Origin: Microbacterium sp. 1S1 | Lineage (GTDB): Bacteria > Actinomycetota > Actinomycetes > Actinomycetales > Microbacteriaceae | DNA length: 64,000 bases | Direction of reading: 5' to 3' | Assembly: GCF_008271365.1 (NCBI RefSeq) | Contig: NZ_CP043430.1 | Location: forward strand, 124,001 to 188,000 | Part shown: in pieces, positions 24,504-32,977 of the stretch | Layout: every line of letters starts with the position of its first letter | Numbering within the stretch: the stretch's first letter is position 1 | The notes under the pieces: model-generated | Seen by the model: only the letters and a program-made list of their open reading frames with translations | What the model was told of the DNA's origin: nothing | Databases searched by the model: none | Program-made: the position numbers and the translations under genes

Positions 24504-25478
24504 TCAACGGGCGAAGAGGCCGAGCGCGCGGAAGTGCGCGTCGGCCGCGGCGAGGGAAGCGACGTGCGCACTCGCCACCCGGATCACCCGCCAGCCGGTG
24601 GTCCCGCGCACCCAGTCCTCGCGGATCTTCTCGTCCAGCACCACCTCTTCCGCGCTGCGGTCGCCGCGGAGCTCGTCATTCAGGTATTTGTCGCGGCCGT
24701 CGCACTCCACGAAGGTACGGGACTGATCGACGGCGATGTCCATCCAGAACCTGCCGCCGCGCGGCCCGTCGACCGGCACCTGCAGACGCGGCCTGCCGAA
24801 GCCGAGTTGATGGAGCCGATACCGCGTCACGCTTTCCAGCGGAAGCTGTGCGCGACCGTCGGCCAGACTCACGATCCGACGCGCCTGCACGATGCCGCGG
24901 AGCCGCGGATGGCGCACCCGATCCGCGAGGTCGGCCAGGAGAGCCTGCTCCGCGGTGTCGTCGAACTGCCACGGGTCACCGCCGACACGGGCGAGGGCGG
25001 CATCCGCGACGGCGAGGGCCGCCTCCGGGACGACCGTGCGGGCGAGGTCGACGACCGTGCGGGCGAGGGAGGTGCACCGGATGCCGTCGACATCCACGAC
25101 GTCGTCATCCGGAACCCGTCCCTCGTGCCGCAGGATCCCTGGCGTGCTGTGCCGACGGTCCGGGGGCGCCGTCACGTGGACCCTCGTCGGCCGGACCCGG
25201 TACAGCGGCAGCCCCCACAGCACAGCGGCCGAGGCGTGCGAGAACACGGGCCGCGTCTGCGATGCCGAAAGGTCGGCGGCCACGACTTCCGCGCGGTGCC
25301 GGGACTCCGGTGCGAGCTCGTTCCAGACCTGCTGCGCGATGTACCACCCGCGACGGACGTGATGCAGCCGTCGCCCCACCTCGGCGGCACGGAGCGTCCG
25401 GGAGCCCCACCCCTCCGCCTCCAGCCGCCGGCGACCGAGGAGCATCGTCCGGATCTCGTCCACGCCCACCTGCCTCAT
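24504..25478 (-). CDS. DUF559-type nuclease-like protein with antitoxin-like N-terminus
   Basis: 324 residues. The C-terminal part (about 215-324) resembles the Vsr/DUF559 endonuclease-like fold: FWMDIAVDQSRTFVECDGRDKY contains the D...ExDG pattern and is followed by VVLDEKIREDWVRGTTGW and WRVIRVAS. The N-terminal half (VRRGWYIAQ, SHASAAVLWGLPL) resembles the AbiEi-type antitoxin proteins common in actinobacteria. No partner nucleotidyltransferase toxin is next to it. ATG at 25478 is the first start after the A/T-poor spacer. Function is unknown. Confidence 0.8.
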   Translation of the reverse strand: MRQVGVDEIRTMLLGRRRLEAEGWGSRTLRAAEVGRRLHHVRRGWYIAQQVWNELAPESRHRAEVVAADLSASQTRPVFSHASAAVLWGLPLYRVRPTRVHVTAPPDRRHSTPGILRHEGRVPDDDVVDVDGIRCTSLARTVVDLARTVVPEAALAVADAALARVGGDPWQFDDTAEQALLADLADRVRHPRLRGIVQARRIVSLADGRAQLPLESVTRYRLHQLGFGRPRLQVPVDGPRGGRFWMDIAVDQSRTFVECDGRDKYLNDELRGDRSAEEVVLDEKIREDWVRGTTGWRVIRVASAHVASLAAADAHFRALGLFAR

Positions 25479-25577
25479 CCCCCGAGTCTCCCCACCGCCA
25501 GTCCCCGTACTCCCCTTCTTTGAGTTCCCCACACCCCTCCCCTCCCTCCCCCTCCTGTGCAGGAACGATCCCGCGCA

Positions 25578-25655
25578 GTCGACCCACCCGCTTCCGTGCC
25601 TCCCACCCCTTTCGCGCGGGCGGAAGGGGTGGGAGGCACGCAGGGGGTGGGTCGG
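25578..25655. repeat. Long palindromic intergenic repeat, copy 2
   Basis: Inner arms GTGCCTCCCACCCCTT and its exact complement (16 bp) lie inside outer arms GTCGACCCACCC / GGGTGGGTCGGC. The element sits in the 280-base gap between two divergent genes; nothing else is apparent there. Confidence 0.8.
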
Positions 25656-25758
25656 CGGGAGGGGCGGCGTGCGAACGGAACGGGGGTGGGGGAGAGTTAG
25701 AGTCTTCTGGTGACCCCCGGAACTCCAAGCTCGCATCGTCGCAGACTCGCGCGACCGC

Positions 25759-26391
25759 GTGGCCTGGATGAGGGCGCGATCCCGCGGCATCACCGCCACC
25801 GACGTCGCCGGACTCACCAGCGAACGCTCGATCGCCCGCGCTGCCGACGCCAAGCTCGGCGGTGGGCCCCGATTCGGTGGCAACGCCTACACGGACCACG
25901 GCCGGCGCCGGGAGCCCGAGATCGCCGCCTGGGTGGCCGCGACGCACGGCATCTTCCCCTCTTCCGCGTTGTTCCGCGCCGAGGTCGAGCACCGCCACCT
26001 GGCGACCCCCGACGGGATCTCCGTGGATGCGGACGGTCGGGTCAGCCTCGCGGAGATCAAGACCACCAACAAGGCGTTCCGCGGCATCCCGCGCACGTAC
26101 CTGCGACAGGTGTGGTGGCAGCAGCATGTGCTGGGCGCCGAACGCACCCTGTTCGTCTGGGAGGAGCACGTCGACTTCTCCCCGGTGCACGACGAGCCCC
26201 GCTGCGTGTGGATCGACCGCGACGACCGGGAGATCGCAAAGCTCGTGGGGCTCGCGACCGACCTCATCGACGAGCTGTACCGCCGGACGACGGGACGTAC
26301 GGTCCCGTCCCGCTCCACCTCCCCCGCAGACAGCCGCCGCGAGCAACTCCGCGAGCGCGACGCCTTCCGCGCCCTCGCCCTCGCCGACTGA
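25759..26391 (+). CDS. YqaJ-like phage-type exonuclease/recombinase domain protein
   Basis: 210 residues. The sequence GITATDVAGL, the conserved GRRREPEIAAWVA, then TPDGISVD and LAEIKTT (D and E-x-K nuclease residues) match the YqaJ/lambda-exonuclease fold of the PD-(D/E)XK group. It is used here as a single chromosomal gene, with no recT-like partner or phage genes nearby. The GTG at 25759 is the probable start; a Met three codons later is possible. Its role (DNA repair or phage remnant) is not clear. Confidence 0.82.
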   Translation: MAWMRARSRGITATDVAGLTSERSIARAADAKLGGGPRFGGNAYTDHGRRREPEIAAWVAATHGIFPSSALFRAEVEHRHLATPDGISVDADGRVSLAEIKTTNKAFRGIPRTYLRQVWWQQHVLGAERTLFVWEEHVDFSPVHDEPRCVWIDRDDREIAKLVGLATDLIDELYRRTTGRTVPSRSTSPADSRREQLRERDAFRALALAD

Positions 26392-26406
26392 GCAGCCGGC
26401 GCGGGC

Positions 26407-26901
26407 TCACGTGCACGTGTTGTTCCCGCCCAGACCGAGCAGGCCGCCCACCGACAGCGTCCGCGTCGCGGCGGGCGAGACCCAGGACGTCCCGGGGAGG
26501 ACGGCCTCGACCCGCACGGTATTGGAGGAGCCGAGCAGGCTTCCGAGCAGGGTGCTGAGCACGCTGGAGCTGATCGTGGCCGAGTACGTCCACGGCCCAC
26601 TCCCGCTCTGTCCGACCGAACCGTTGTCGACGACGACGGTGTTGATCGAGAGCCGCTGCTGCGCCTTCGGATAGGGCGAGGTCCAGGTGATCGTGAAGCC
26701 GGTGAAGGTTCCGAGCAGACTCGTCACCGTGCAAGAGGTGATGGACGGCACGGCCAGCCGCGACGCGGTGAAGGACCCGGCGGCGTACTCGCCATCCGTG
26801 AACCGCGCCGTGCTGGGCTCGACCGACGACGCGGAGACTGCGGCGCAGAGGACGGCCACGGCGGCGACTGCGACGGCCCTCCGCCGGCCCCGGCTCATCA
26901 C
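26407..26901 (-). CDS. Secreted Ser/Thr-rich protein of the SipW-type surface operon
   Basis: 164 residues with a basic N-terminus and a hydrophobic segment (RRRAVAVAAVAVLCAAVSAS), then a Ser/Thr-rich beta-type sequence (TARFTDGEYAAGSFTASRL). The segment ARFTDGEYAAGSFTA resembles the mature start of SipW-dependent proteins. It is the last gene of a five-gene operon and overlaps the LAxTG gene by 4 bases. Function unknown; probably an envelope or fibre component. Confidence 0.8.
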   Translation of the reverse strand: MMSRGRRRAVAVAAVAVLCAAVSASSVEPSTARFTDGEYAAGSFTASRLAVPSITSCTVTSLLGTFTGFTITWTSPYPKAQQRLSINTVVVDNGSVGQSGSGPWTYSATISSSVLSTLLGSLLGSSNTVRVEAVLPGTSWVSPAATRTLSVGGLLGLGGNNTCT

Positions 26902-27533
26902 AGCTCCTTCCCCCTTCCCGAGCCCCGGCGCGGAGCGGCACCGAGCACGGCGGCGCCGATCACGACCAGCCCGCCGGCCACGATCAGGGGGGCGATCCTC
27001 GACGGGGGTCCCGTCGAGGCGAGCCCACCGCCCGGCCCAGCGTGCACGGTCTCCCCTGCCCCGTGGGCGACGACCTGCATCTGCGTCGTCCCGGCTCCGT
27101 CCGCAGGATCGAGCGCGATCGTGAGACGGAGGTGGGCGGTCTCGGAATGCGGGATCTCGGTCACGGGGGTCTCGGTCCCGTCGCGCGGGATGCTCCAGTC
27201 ATCGCGGACGATCGTCGATCCCGATGCGCACCCCGCCGGGCCCCACCGCTCGGCACAGAGCGCGACGTCCACCCGGAGTCGGGCGTCACCCGTCGCCCGC
27301 ACGCCGATACGGATCCGACCCGGTTCCTGCGCCTGGGCGCTGACCTCGACGTCCCACCGCACTGGCCGACCGGGAAGCATCCCCCCGGCGGACTCCCAGT
27401 CCGCGATCGAGACGAGCCGCAGCACATCGCCCTGGATCACCTCCGACGTCGGCTCCGCCCGCGCGACCCCCGGGACCACGAGGGTCAACAGCACGGGCGC
27501 CGCGAGGACGGCAGCCACTCGGCGCCACTTCAC
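26898..27533 (-). CDS. LAxTG-anchored surface protein
   Basis: 211 residues: signal peptide (residues 1-26, ending VARA), an extracellular beta-rich domain with two cysteines (Cys93, Cys102), and a C-terminal cell-wall sorting signal with LASTG at 171-175, a membrane helix and a basic tail. LAxTG is the motif of class E sortases in high-GC Gram-positives. GTG at 27533 overlaps the signal peptidase gene stop by 4 bases. No sortase gene is in this operon, so a housekeeping sortase must be elsewhere. Confidence 0.85.
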   Translation of the reverse strand: MKWRRVAAVLAAPVLLTLVVPGVARAEPTSEVIQGDVLRLVSIADWESAGGMLPGRPVRWDVEVSAQAQEPGRIRIGVRATGDARLRVDVALCAERWGPAGCASGSTIVRDDWSIPRDGTETPVTEIPHSETAHLRLTIALDPADGAGTTQMQVVAHGAGETVHAGPGGGLASTGPPSRIAPLIVAGGLVVIGAAVLGAAPRRGSGRGKEL

Positions 27534-28102
27534 GATCCCTCCGCGTGCGCCGGGGCCCGCCGCGGCGCACGCGGCCAGAAGGCCCAGACCACCAGCGCCG
27601 TCGCCGCGATCGTGAGCACGGCGAGGACCACCGGGTCCCCGAGCGCCGCGACCACGACCGCCGCCCCCGGCATCGCGAAGAGCACGGTGCGGACGGAGGA
27701 CACCGGATAGGGGACGGGATCCTCGCTCGCGTTCGCGTCGCCCCGCAGGGTGAGCATCCGCTCGTGCTCCGAGGCACCGGGTTCGACAGCCGTGACGCGA
27801 TGAGTGACGGGGAGCTCGCCGCGGCGGTCCACCGTCACCACGTCCCCCACTTCGACCTCCGCGGCGGGCACCCGCTGTACGACCGCCACCGACCCCGCGG
27901 GGATCGTCGGCGCCATCGAGCCCGTCCGGAACATGATGAGCGTGATCTGCGACGTCGCCGCGAGGATCACCAGGAGGATGCAGATCGTCCCGGCGGCCGC
28001 CGCGCACCACAGCAGCAGGTCACCCAGCATCCTCCGCCCGCGGCCCCGCGCCGCGACCGGCTCCGTGGTCTCTGCTCGCCACCGGCGACGGGGCGTCATC
28101 AT
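27530..28102 (-). CDS. Signal peptidase I of the SipW (ER-like) type
   Basis: 190 residues. The catalytic Ser62 is in RTGSMAPTIPAGSV, and the general base is His101 in LPVTHRVTAVE instead of Lys, which marks the SipW/ER type. A helix precedes the serine and two helices are near the C-terminus. It overlaps both neighbours by 4 bases. Since both upstream genes encode SipW-dependent-type signal sequences, it probably processes these proteins. Confidence 0.9.
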   Translation of the reverse strand: MMTPRRRWRAETTEPVAARGRGRRMLGDLLLWCAAAAGTICILLVILAATSQITLIMFRTGSMAPTIPAGSVAVVQRVPAAEVEVGDVVTVDRRGELPVTHRVTAVEPGASEHERMLTLRGDANASEDPVPYPVSSVRTVLFAMPGAAVVVAALGDPVVLAVLTIAATALVVWAFWPRAPRRAPAHAEGS

Positions 28103-28716
28103 GACGACGTCCCCTGGATCTGCCAGGTCTGCGTCATCGTGAGCCCCTGCGCCCCGTTTCCCGCCGCCGAGGGCAGGGTCACCGCGAAGCAGTAGTTCAC
28201 CTGCGCCGCCCCGTTCGCCGCGACCGCCTGGGTCGTGGTCCCCGACGCCGTCAGGGCGGACCCCTCAGAGACGACAGTGGTTCCCGCCGGATACGTCGCC
28301 GCCGTGCAGGAGGTTCCGGCGATCGTCCGCACCCCGTAGGTGAGATACGTCACCAGCCCCGTTCCCCCCGGCGTTCCCGGGATCAGCTGCAGCACTCCGG
28401 CCACCGAGGGATTCGCGGTCCGCACGCTGAACAGTGCGTACGTCGTCGTCCCCGGTGCCATGGCGGTGGGCGGAAGCTGGAAGTTCAGCGCGGCCGCCGT
28501 GCCCGCCGTCGCGTGGCTGGAGAAGGTCGTGCCGTCGGTCGCCCCGACGATGTCGAACCGTCCGGCCGTGAAGGTCGCGGCGCCGAACTCGGAGTCGTTC
28601 CAGGCGGCCAGGGTCGCGGTCGCGCCGACGCCCAGCACGAGACCCCCGGCGAGTATCGCCCGGATCCGGCGGGATCGCGTCCGTCCCCTCTCCCGCCTCA
28701 CTCTGCGGGTATCCAC
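28099..28716 (-). CDS. SipW-dependent-type surface protein (TasA/camelysin-like)
   Basis: 205 residues. The signal sequence AILAGGLVLGVGATATLAAW followed by NDSEFGAATFTAG is the recognised SipW-dependent type. The mature part is a beta-sandwich-like sequence with two cysteines. TasA and camelysin relatives form fibres or bind the envelope; whether this one polymerises is unknown. It follows a paralogue by 6 bases and precedes the signal peptidase gene. Confidence 0.87.
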   Translation of the reverse strand: MDTRRVRRERGRTRSRRIRAILAGGLVLGVGATATLAAWNDSEFGAATFTAGRFDIVGATDGTTFSSHATAGTAAALNFQLPPTAMAPGTTTYALFSVRTANPSVAGVLQLIPGTPGGTGLVTYLTYGVRTIAGTSCTAATYPAGTTVVSEGSALTASGTTTQAVAANGAAQVNYCFAVTLPSAAGNGAQGLTMTQTWQIQGTSS

Positions 28717-28722
28717 GAGGAC

Positions 28723-29349
28723 TCAGCTCGTGGAGGTCGCCGTGAACTTCCACGTGGCGTCGGTCACCAACCCCGGCTCCAGCGCGGCATCCGCGGTCAC
28801 GGCGAAGCAGAGCTGGACCGCGGTACCGGGCGCGGCGGCGGTCGCCCCCTCTGCGAGGGGCACCGTCGTCACCCCGGTCTGCGCGTCGAGCGTGGCTCCG
28901 GTCGCGACGGGGGTCGCCGTCGCCGAGGTCGCGTCGCACGTCGCCCCGGGTGCGAGCTCATAGATCGCGTAGGACAGGTGATCGCTGTTCGAGGTCGCCG
29001 CCGGGTCCGCGGTCGTGCCGTCGGCGACCAGGTTCGCCGCCGTCGTCGTCCCCGCAGCGAGCCGCACCCAGAACCCCGCGTAAACGGTGTCGGTCGGCGA
29101 CATGTTGCCGACCACCCCCGCCGGCAGAGCGAACGTCAGTGCTGCGGCCGTGTCGCCGTCGTCCACGTTGTGGTCGCTGAAACTCGTGCCATCGGTGGAG
29201 CCCTCCAGATCGAAGGACCCGGCTGTGAACGTCCCGGTCGCGAACTCGGAGTCGTTCCAGGCGGCGAGCACTCCCGCCACCCCCACACCGAGCACGAGCC
29301 CACCCGCCAACACTGCCAGGACTTTCCGTTGCGTCGTCGTCGTCGCCAT
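28723..29349 (-). CDS. SipW-dependent-type surface protein, paralogue
   Basis: 208 residues from ATG 29349, preceded by GAGGGGGGA. The signal region LAVLAGGLVLGVGVAGVLAAW is followed by NDSEFATGTFTAGSFDLEGS, nearly the same as in the downstream gene, then a TasA-like beta domain with two cysteines. First gene of the five-gene operon. Confidence 0.88.
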   Translation of the reverse strand: MATTTTQRKVLAVLAGGLVLGVGVAGVLAAWNDSEFATGTFTAGSFDLEGSTDGTSFSDHNVDDGDTAAALTFALPAGVVGNMSPTDTVYAGFWVRLAAGTTTAANLVADGTTADPAATSNSDHLSYAIYELAPGATCDATSATATPVATGATLDAQTGVTTVPLAEGATAAAPGTAVQLCFAVTADAALEPGLVTDATWKFTATSTS

Positions 29350-29477
29350 GTCGTTTCCCCCCTCAGGAATCCGGTCTGCGCGGATGCCCGACGAGTAGAG
29401 CCCAGGCCTCCCGCGTCCTGGTATACTGCCGGACCTCCGGAGCAAGGACAACCCCCCCCTCCGCGCGACGGCTGCCC

Positions 29478-30386
29478 TCAGTCGCGCCCCCGCGTCCTCG
29501 CGGACGGCTGTGGAGCCAGGACGCGCCGCGCCTCGTCCGCGACCTCCGCGGCGATCGTGTCGAGAAGTGCCGAGCGCAGGTTCCACTGCTGCCAGTACAG
29601 GGCGACGCGCAGGGTCGGACCGCCGAGCGCCACGAGTCCCGGCACCTCCTGCAGTCGCGGCACCATTCCCCAGCCGAGGCCGAGGCCGACCGCCAGCGCG
29701 TAGTCGTGCGACGCCGGGACATAGTGCCGGGGGACGCCTGCCGCCGGCACTCCCCACGCTGCCAGCCACTCGTGCTGCAGGGTGTCCCGGCGGTCGAAGT
29801 CGACGAACGGGGCGTGCGCCAGCGCGGCAGGGCTCGCCCCGTCCGGGAACCAGCGACGGGCGTAGGCGGGTTCGGCCATGGCGCGGTACTCGAGCACGCC
29901 GAGGGGCGTGACCGTGCACCCCGCGACCGCCGTGGCCTCGCTCGTCACCGCTGCCATGACCGTTCCCGACTCGAGCAGCCGCGCCGTGAAGTTCTGATCA
30001 TCGCGGTGGAGGTCCATGTCGATGTCGTGGGTGGCCGAGAGCCGGGCGAGCGGCGCGAGGAACCAGGTCGCCAACGAGTCCGCGTTCACGGCGAGGGGGA
30101 CGGTGATCCGGCGTCCGTCGCGCCCGTCGTCGATACCCACGCCGGCGAGCGCATCGTGCTCCAGGAGGGCGATCTGCCGCGCCAGCCGCACCACCGCCTC
30201 CCCTGCCTCCGTCAGCCGGACGGGCTTGCTGCGGACGAGCAGGATGCGCCCCAGCTGCTGCTCGAGCGCTTTGAGCCGCTGACTGACCGCGGACGGAGTG
30301 ACGCGCAGCCGGTGGGAGGCGGCGTCGAGCGTGCCCTCGTCGGCCACCGCGGCGAGAGTGGCGGCGAGCTCCGGATCGATCCTCAC
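29478..30386 (-). CDS. lysG: LysR-family regulator of amino acid export (LysG/ArgP type)
   Basis: 302 residues from GTG 30386. The N-terminal winged helix (GTLDAASHRLRVTPSAVSQRLK) and the LysR effector domain are present; the sequence belongs to the ArgP/LysG subgroup. It is divergent from lysE with 70 bases between starts, the arrangement known from Corynebacterium where LysG with Lys or Arg activates lysE. Confidence 0.92.
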   Translation of the reverse strand: MRIDPELAATLAAVADEGTLDAASHRLRVTPSAVSQRLKALEQQLGRILLVRSKPVRLTEAGEAVVRLARQIALLEHDALAGVGIDDGRDGRRITVPLAVNADSLATWFLAPLARLSATHDIDMDLHRDDQNFTARLLESGTVMAAVTSEATAVAGCTVTPLGVLEYRAMAEPAYARRWFPDGASPAALAHAPFVDFDRRDTLQHEWLAAWGVPAAGVPRHYVPASHDYALAVGLGLGWGMVPRLQEVPGLVALGGPTLRVALYWQQWNLRSALLDTIAAEVADEARRVLAPQPSARTRGRD

Positions 30387-30456
30387 ATGAGAGATGCTAA
30401 TGGTAGGAAAGGAATCTTCGCTGTCATTCATGGTTCGGAATTCGTAGGCTCGACGC

Positions 30457-31110
30457 ATGCTCACCGTCCTCGCCGGCCTCGGTCTCGGCCTCTCCCTCAT
30501 CGTCGCGATCGGCGCGCAGAACGTCTTCGTCCTGCGCCAGGGCATCCGCCGCGAGCACGTCCTCGCCGTCGTCATCGTCTGCGCGCTCTCGGATGCGGTG
30601 CTGATCATCGCGGGCGTCGCCGGGCTGGGCTTCGTGCTGTCGGCCGCACCCTGGCTCGTCGTCGTCGCCCGGTGGGCGGGGGCGCTGTTCCTGCTGGGGT
30701 ATGGGCTGCTCGCGGCGCGGCGGGCCTGGCGCGGTGGCGAGGAGCTGGTGGTCGACGGAGGCGATGCACCGGTTCTCGAAGCGTCCGGTGGCACCGCGAC
30801 CCTCACCCGCACGCGCCTCGCCCCGGTCATCCTCACGACACTGGCTCTGACGTGGCTGAACCCGCACGTGTACCTCGACACGGTCCTGATGCTCGGCTCC
30901 ATCGCGGCCACGCACGGGGAGGAGCGGTGGCTGTTCGCCACCGGAGCAGTGGCGGCGAGCGTCCTCTGGTTCACCGCCCTCGGCTTCGGGGCTCGCTACC
31001 TCGGCCGCTGGCTGCGTACCCCGCGCTCCTGGCGCCTCCTCGACGCCGTGATCGCGATGGTGATGATCACGCTGGCGGTCAGTCTCGTGCTGCCGGTCCT
31101 GGGCGGCTAG
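30457..31110 (+). CDS. lysE: LysE-family amino acid exporter
   Basis: 217 residues with six hydrophobic segments; the N-terminus GLGLSLIVAIGAQNVFVLRQG is the LysE signature. Exports basic amino acids (lysine, arginine) in relatives. Divergent from its probable regulator lysG. Convergent with the DUF1801 gene, 4 bases apart. Confidence 0.93.
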   Translation: MLTVLAGLGLGLSLIVAIGAQNVFVLRQGIRREHVLAVVIVCALSDAVLIIAGVAGLGFVLSAAPWLVVVARWAGALFLLGYGLLAARRAWRGGEELVVDGGDAPVLEASGGTATLTRTRLAPVILTTLALTWLNPHVYLDTVLMLGSIAATHGEERWLFATGAVAASVLWFTALGFGARYLGRWLRTPRSWRLLDAVIAMVMITLAVSLVLPVLGG

Positions 31111-31114
31111 CCAC

Positions 31115-31480
31115 TCACCCCGCCTCGATCTGCGTCACCCTCGACCGGACGAGGGCGCGGACCGCCTCCTCCGGCAGCGGGTGCTCCGGCTGGAAGCGGA
31201 TCGTACCCTTGTCGAGACTGACCTCGGGATGACCGTCCAGGAGCTCCGCGACCGCAGCAACAGCCTCGGGGCTGAACGGGTAGACGCCGATGTGCTTCTT
31301 CGCGCGCATCACCGAGAGCAGTGGCTTGCCGGCGTGCACGAGCGCCGGCATGCCGTAGCCCGTGCCCTGCTCGGCGTCCGGGACCTGCTCCCGCGCGATC
31401 GCATAGACGCGATCGACCGCTACGCGGTCGGAGGAGTCGAGATCGGCCAGGTAGTCGTCGATGGTGCCCACGCGTGGCAT
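31115..31480 (-). CDS. DUF1801 / YdhG-like protein
   Basis: 121 residues (MPRVGTIDDYLADL ...). It has the family features GTGYGMPALVHAGKPLLSV, IGVYPFSPE and the C-terminal LVRSRVTQIE. These small cytoplasmic proteins are related to the Bacillus frataxin-like iron chaperone YdhG, but most have no known function. ATG at 31480 is the first clear start. Single gene between lysE and an ABC operon. Confidence 0.85.
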   Translation of the reverse strand: MPRVGTIDDYLADLDSSDRVAVDRVYAIAREQVPDAEQGTGYGMPALVHAGKPLLSVMRAKKHIGVYPFSPEAVAAVAELLDGHPEVSLDKGTIRFQPEHPLPEEAVRALVRSRVTQIEAG

Positions 31481-31518
31481 CCTGCCACCGATCGTCGCGG
31501 GGGTCGAGGGGCGAGCGG

Positions 31519-32322
31519 TCAGATCCCGTCGAGCGGTCGGAGGATGCGGGTGAGGAACCGCTGCGTGCGCTCGTGCTGCGGCGTGCTGAACAGCTGAGCG
31601 GGCGGCCCCTGCTCCACCACCACGCCGCCATCCAGGAAGAGCACGTGGTCGGCGACCTCCCGGGCGAAGCTCAGCTCGTGGGTGACGACGGCCATCGTCC
31701 AGCCCTCGTCGGCCAGCTCCTTGATGACGAGCAGCACTTCGCCGACGAGCTCCGGATCGAGCGCACTCGTCGGCTCGTCGAACAGCAGCAGATCGGGCCG
31801 GAGGGCCAGGGCTCGCACGATGCCCACGCGCTGCTGCTGGCCCCCCGAGAGCTGATGGGGCCGCGCGTCCGCCTTGTCCGCGAGACCGACGCGGGCCAGC
31901 AGCGCCTGCGCCTCGGCGATCACCTCGGTCTTCGGACGGCCCTGCACCCGCCACGGCCCCTCGATCACGTTCTCCAGCACGGTCAGGTGCGGGAAGAGGT
32001 TGTGGTGCTGGAACACCATCGCCGACCGGTCGCGCAGGGCGAGCCGGTGCTGCTTCTCGACGCGGGGTTTCGGGCGGACCGCGGGAGCGAAGTCGATCTC
32101 CGGCCCTCCGGCCACCGCGATGGTGCCGGCGTCCGGCGTCTCCAGGCCGTTCAGGGCGCGCAGGACGGTCGTCTTCCCCGAGCCGCTGGGCCCGATGAGC
32201 ACGACGACCTCGCCGCGGTGCAGGGTGAGGTCGAAACCGCGCAGCACCTCGGTGGCGCCGAAGCTCTTGTGCAGGCCGCGGGCGGTGAGCAGCGGTTCGA
32301 CTGTGGGGTCAGTGCGCGACAC
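31519..32322 (-). CDS. Polar amino acid ABC transporter ATP-binding protein (cystine type)
   Basis: 267 residues. Walker [11 protein letters not shown]-loop [15 protein letters not shown], signature [11 protein letters not shown], Walker [13 protein letters not shown] and the H-loop VTHELSFA are all present, as in GlnQ/TcyC. It is the last gene of a three-gene importer operon and overlaps the permease gene by 14 bases. Confidence 0.95.
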   Translation of the reverse strand: MSRTDPTVEPLLTARGLHKSFGATEVLRGFDLTLHRGEVVVLIGPSGSGKTTVLRALNGLETPDAGTIAVAGGPEIDFAPAVRPKPRVEKQHRLALRDRSAMVFQHHNLFPHLTVLENVIEGPWRVQGRPKTEVIAEAQALLARVGLADKADARPHQLSGGQQQRVGIVRALALRPDLLLFDEPTSALDPELVGEVLLVIKELADEGWTMAVVTHELSFAREVADHVLFLDGGVVVEQGPPAQLFSTPQHERTQRFLTRILRPLDGI

Positions 32323-32974
32323 GACTGTCGAGCCTCCTCTCCAAGGCGCTCTGCCCGAACGAGAGCACCAGGCAGATCACCCAGTAGACCAGCGCTGCGG
32401 CCAGATACAGCACCATGAACTCGAGCGTGGTGGAGGCGATCTGCTGCGCCACCTTGAACAGCTCCGTCACGAGGATCAGCGAGGTGAGGGAGGTGTCCTT
32501 CACGAGCGAGATGAACGTGTTGGACAGCGGGGGCACCGACACCCGGGCGGCCTGGGGCAGGATGATGCGGGTCAGCGTCCGCGTGCGGTTCATGCCGACC
32601 GTGTAGGCCGCCTCCCATTGCCCCTTCGGCACCGAGAGGATCGCCGCCCGCACGACTTCGGCGCCGTAGCCGCCGACGTTGAGCGAGAGCGCGATGATCG
32701 CGCTCGGCCACGGATCGAGGGTTACCCCGACGGACGGCAGCCCGTAGAAGATCACGAAGAGCTGCACGAGCATCGGCGTGCCGCGGATCACGGAGATGTA
32801 GAACCGCGCAATGCCGGACACGACCGGGCGCACGGAGATCCGCATCAGCGCCATGCCGATCGCGATCACCAGCCCCAGGGCGAACGACACCAGAGCCAGC
32901 GGGATCGTCACCGTCAGCCCCGCCCAGGCGATCGGCCCGAGCGAGGAGAAGAAGAGCTCCCAGGGGTTCTGCAT
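32309..32974 (-). CDS. Polar amino acid ABC transporter permease
   Basis: 221 residues of the HisM/GlnP family with five membrane helices and the EAA loop EAAYTVGMNRTRTLTRIILP. Lies 3 bases downstream of the binding-protein gene. As only one permease is encoded, it probably works as a homodimer, as in cystine importers. Confidence 0.94.
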   Translation of the reverse strand: MQNPWELFFSSLGPIAWAGLTVTIPLALVSFALGLVIAIGMALMRISVRPVVSGIARFYISVIRGTPMLVQLFVIFYGLPSVGVTLDPWPSAIIALSLNVGGYGAEVVRAAILSVPKGQWEAAYTVGMNRTRTLTRIILPQAARVSVPPLSNTFISLVKDTSLTSLILVTELFKVAQQIASTTLEFMVLYLAAALVYWVICLVLSFGQSALERRLDSRVAH

Positions 32975-32977
32975 CGC

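Noticed and set aside
25759..26391. YqaJ-type gene as evidence for a prophage
   Set aside because: No other phage genes, integrase or attachment repeats are nearby; a single chromosomal gene is more likely.
31115..31480. Extension of the DUF1801 gene to a much longer upstream start
   Set aside because: The upstream sequence of the frame is antisense to or overlaps the ABC ATPase gene and has non-coding composition; the family length fits the shorter form.
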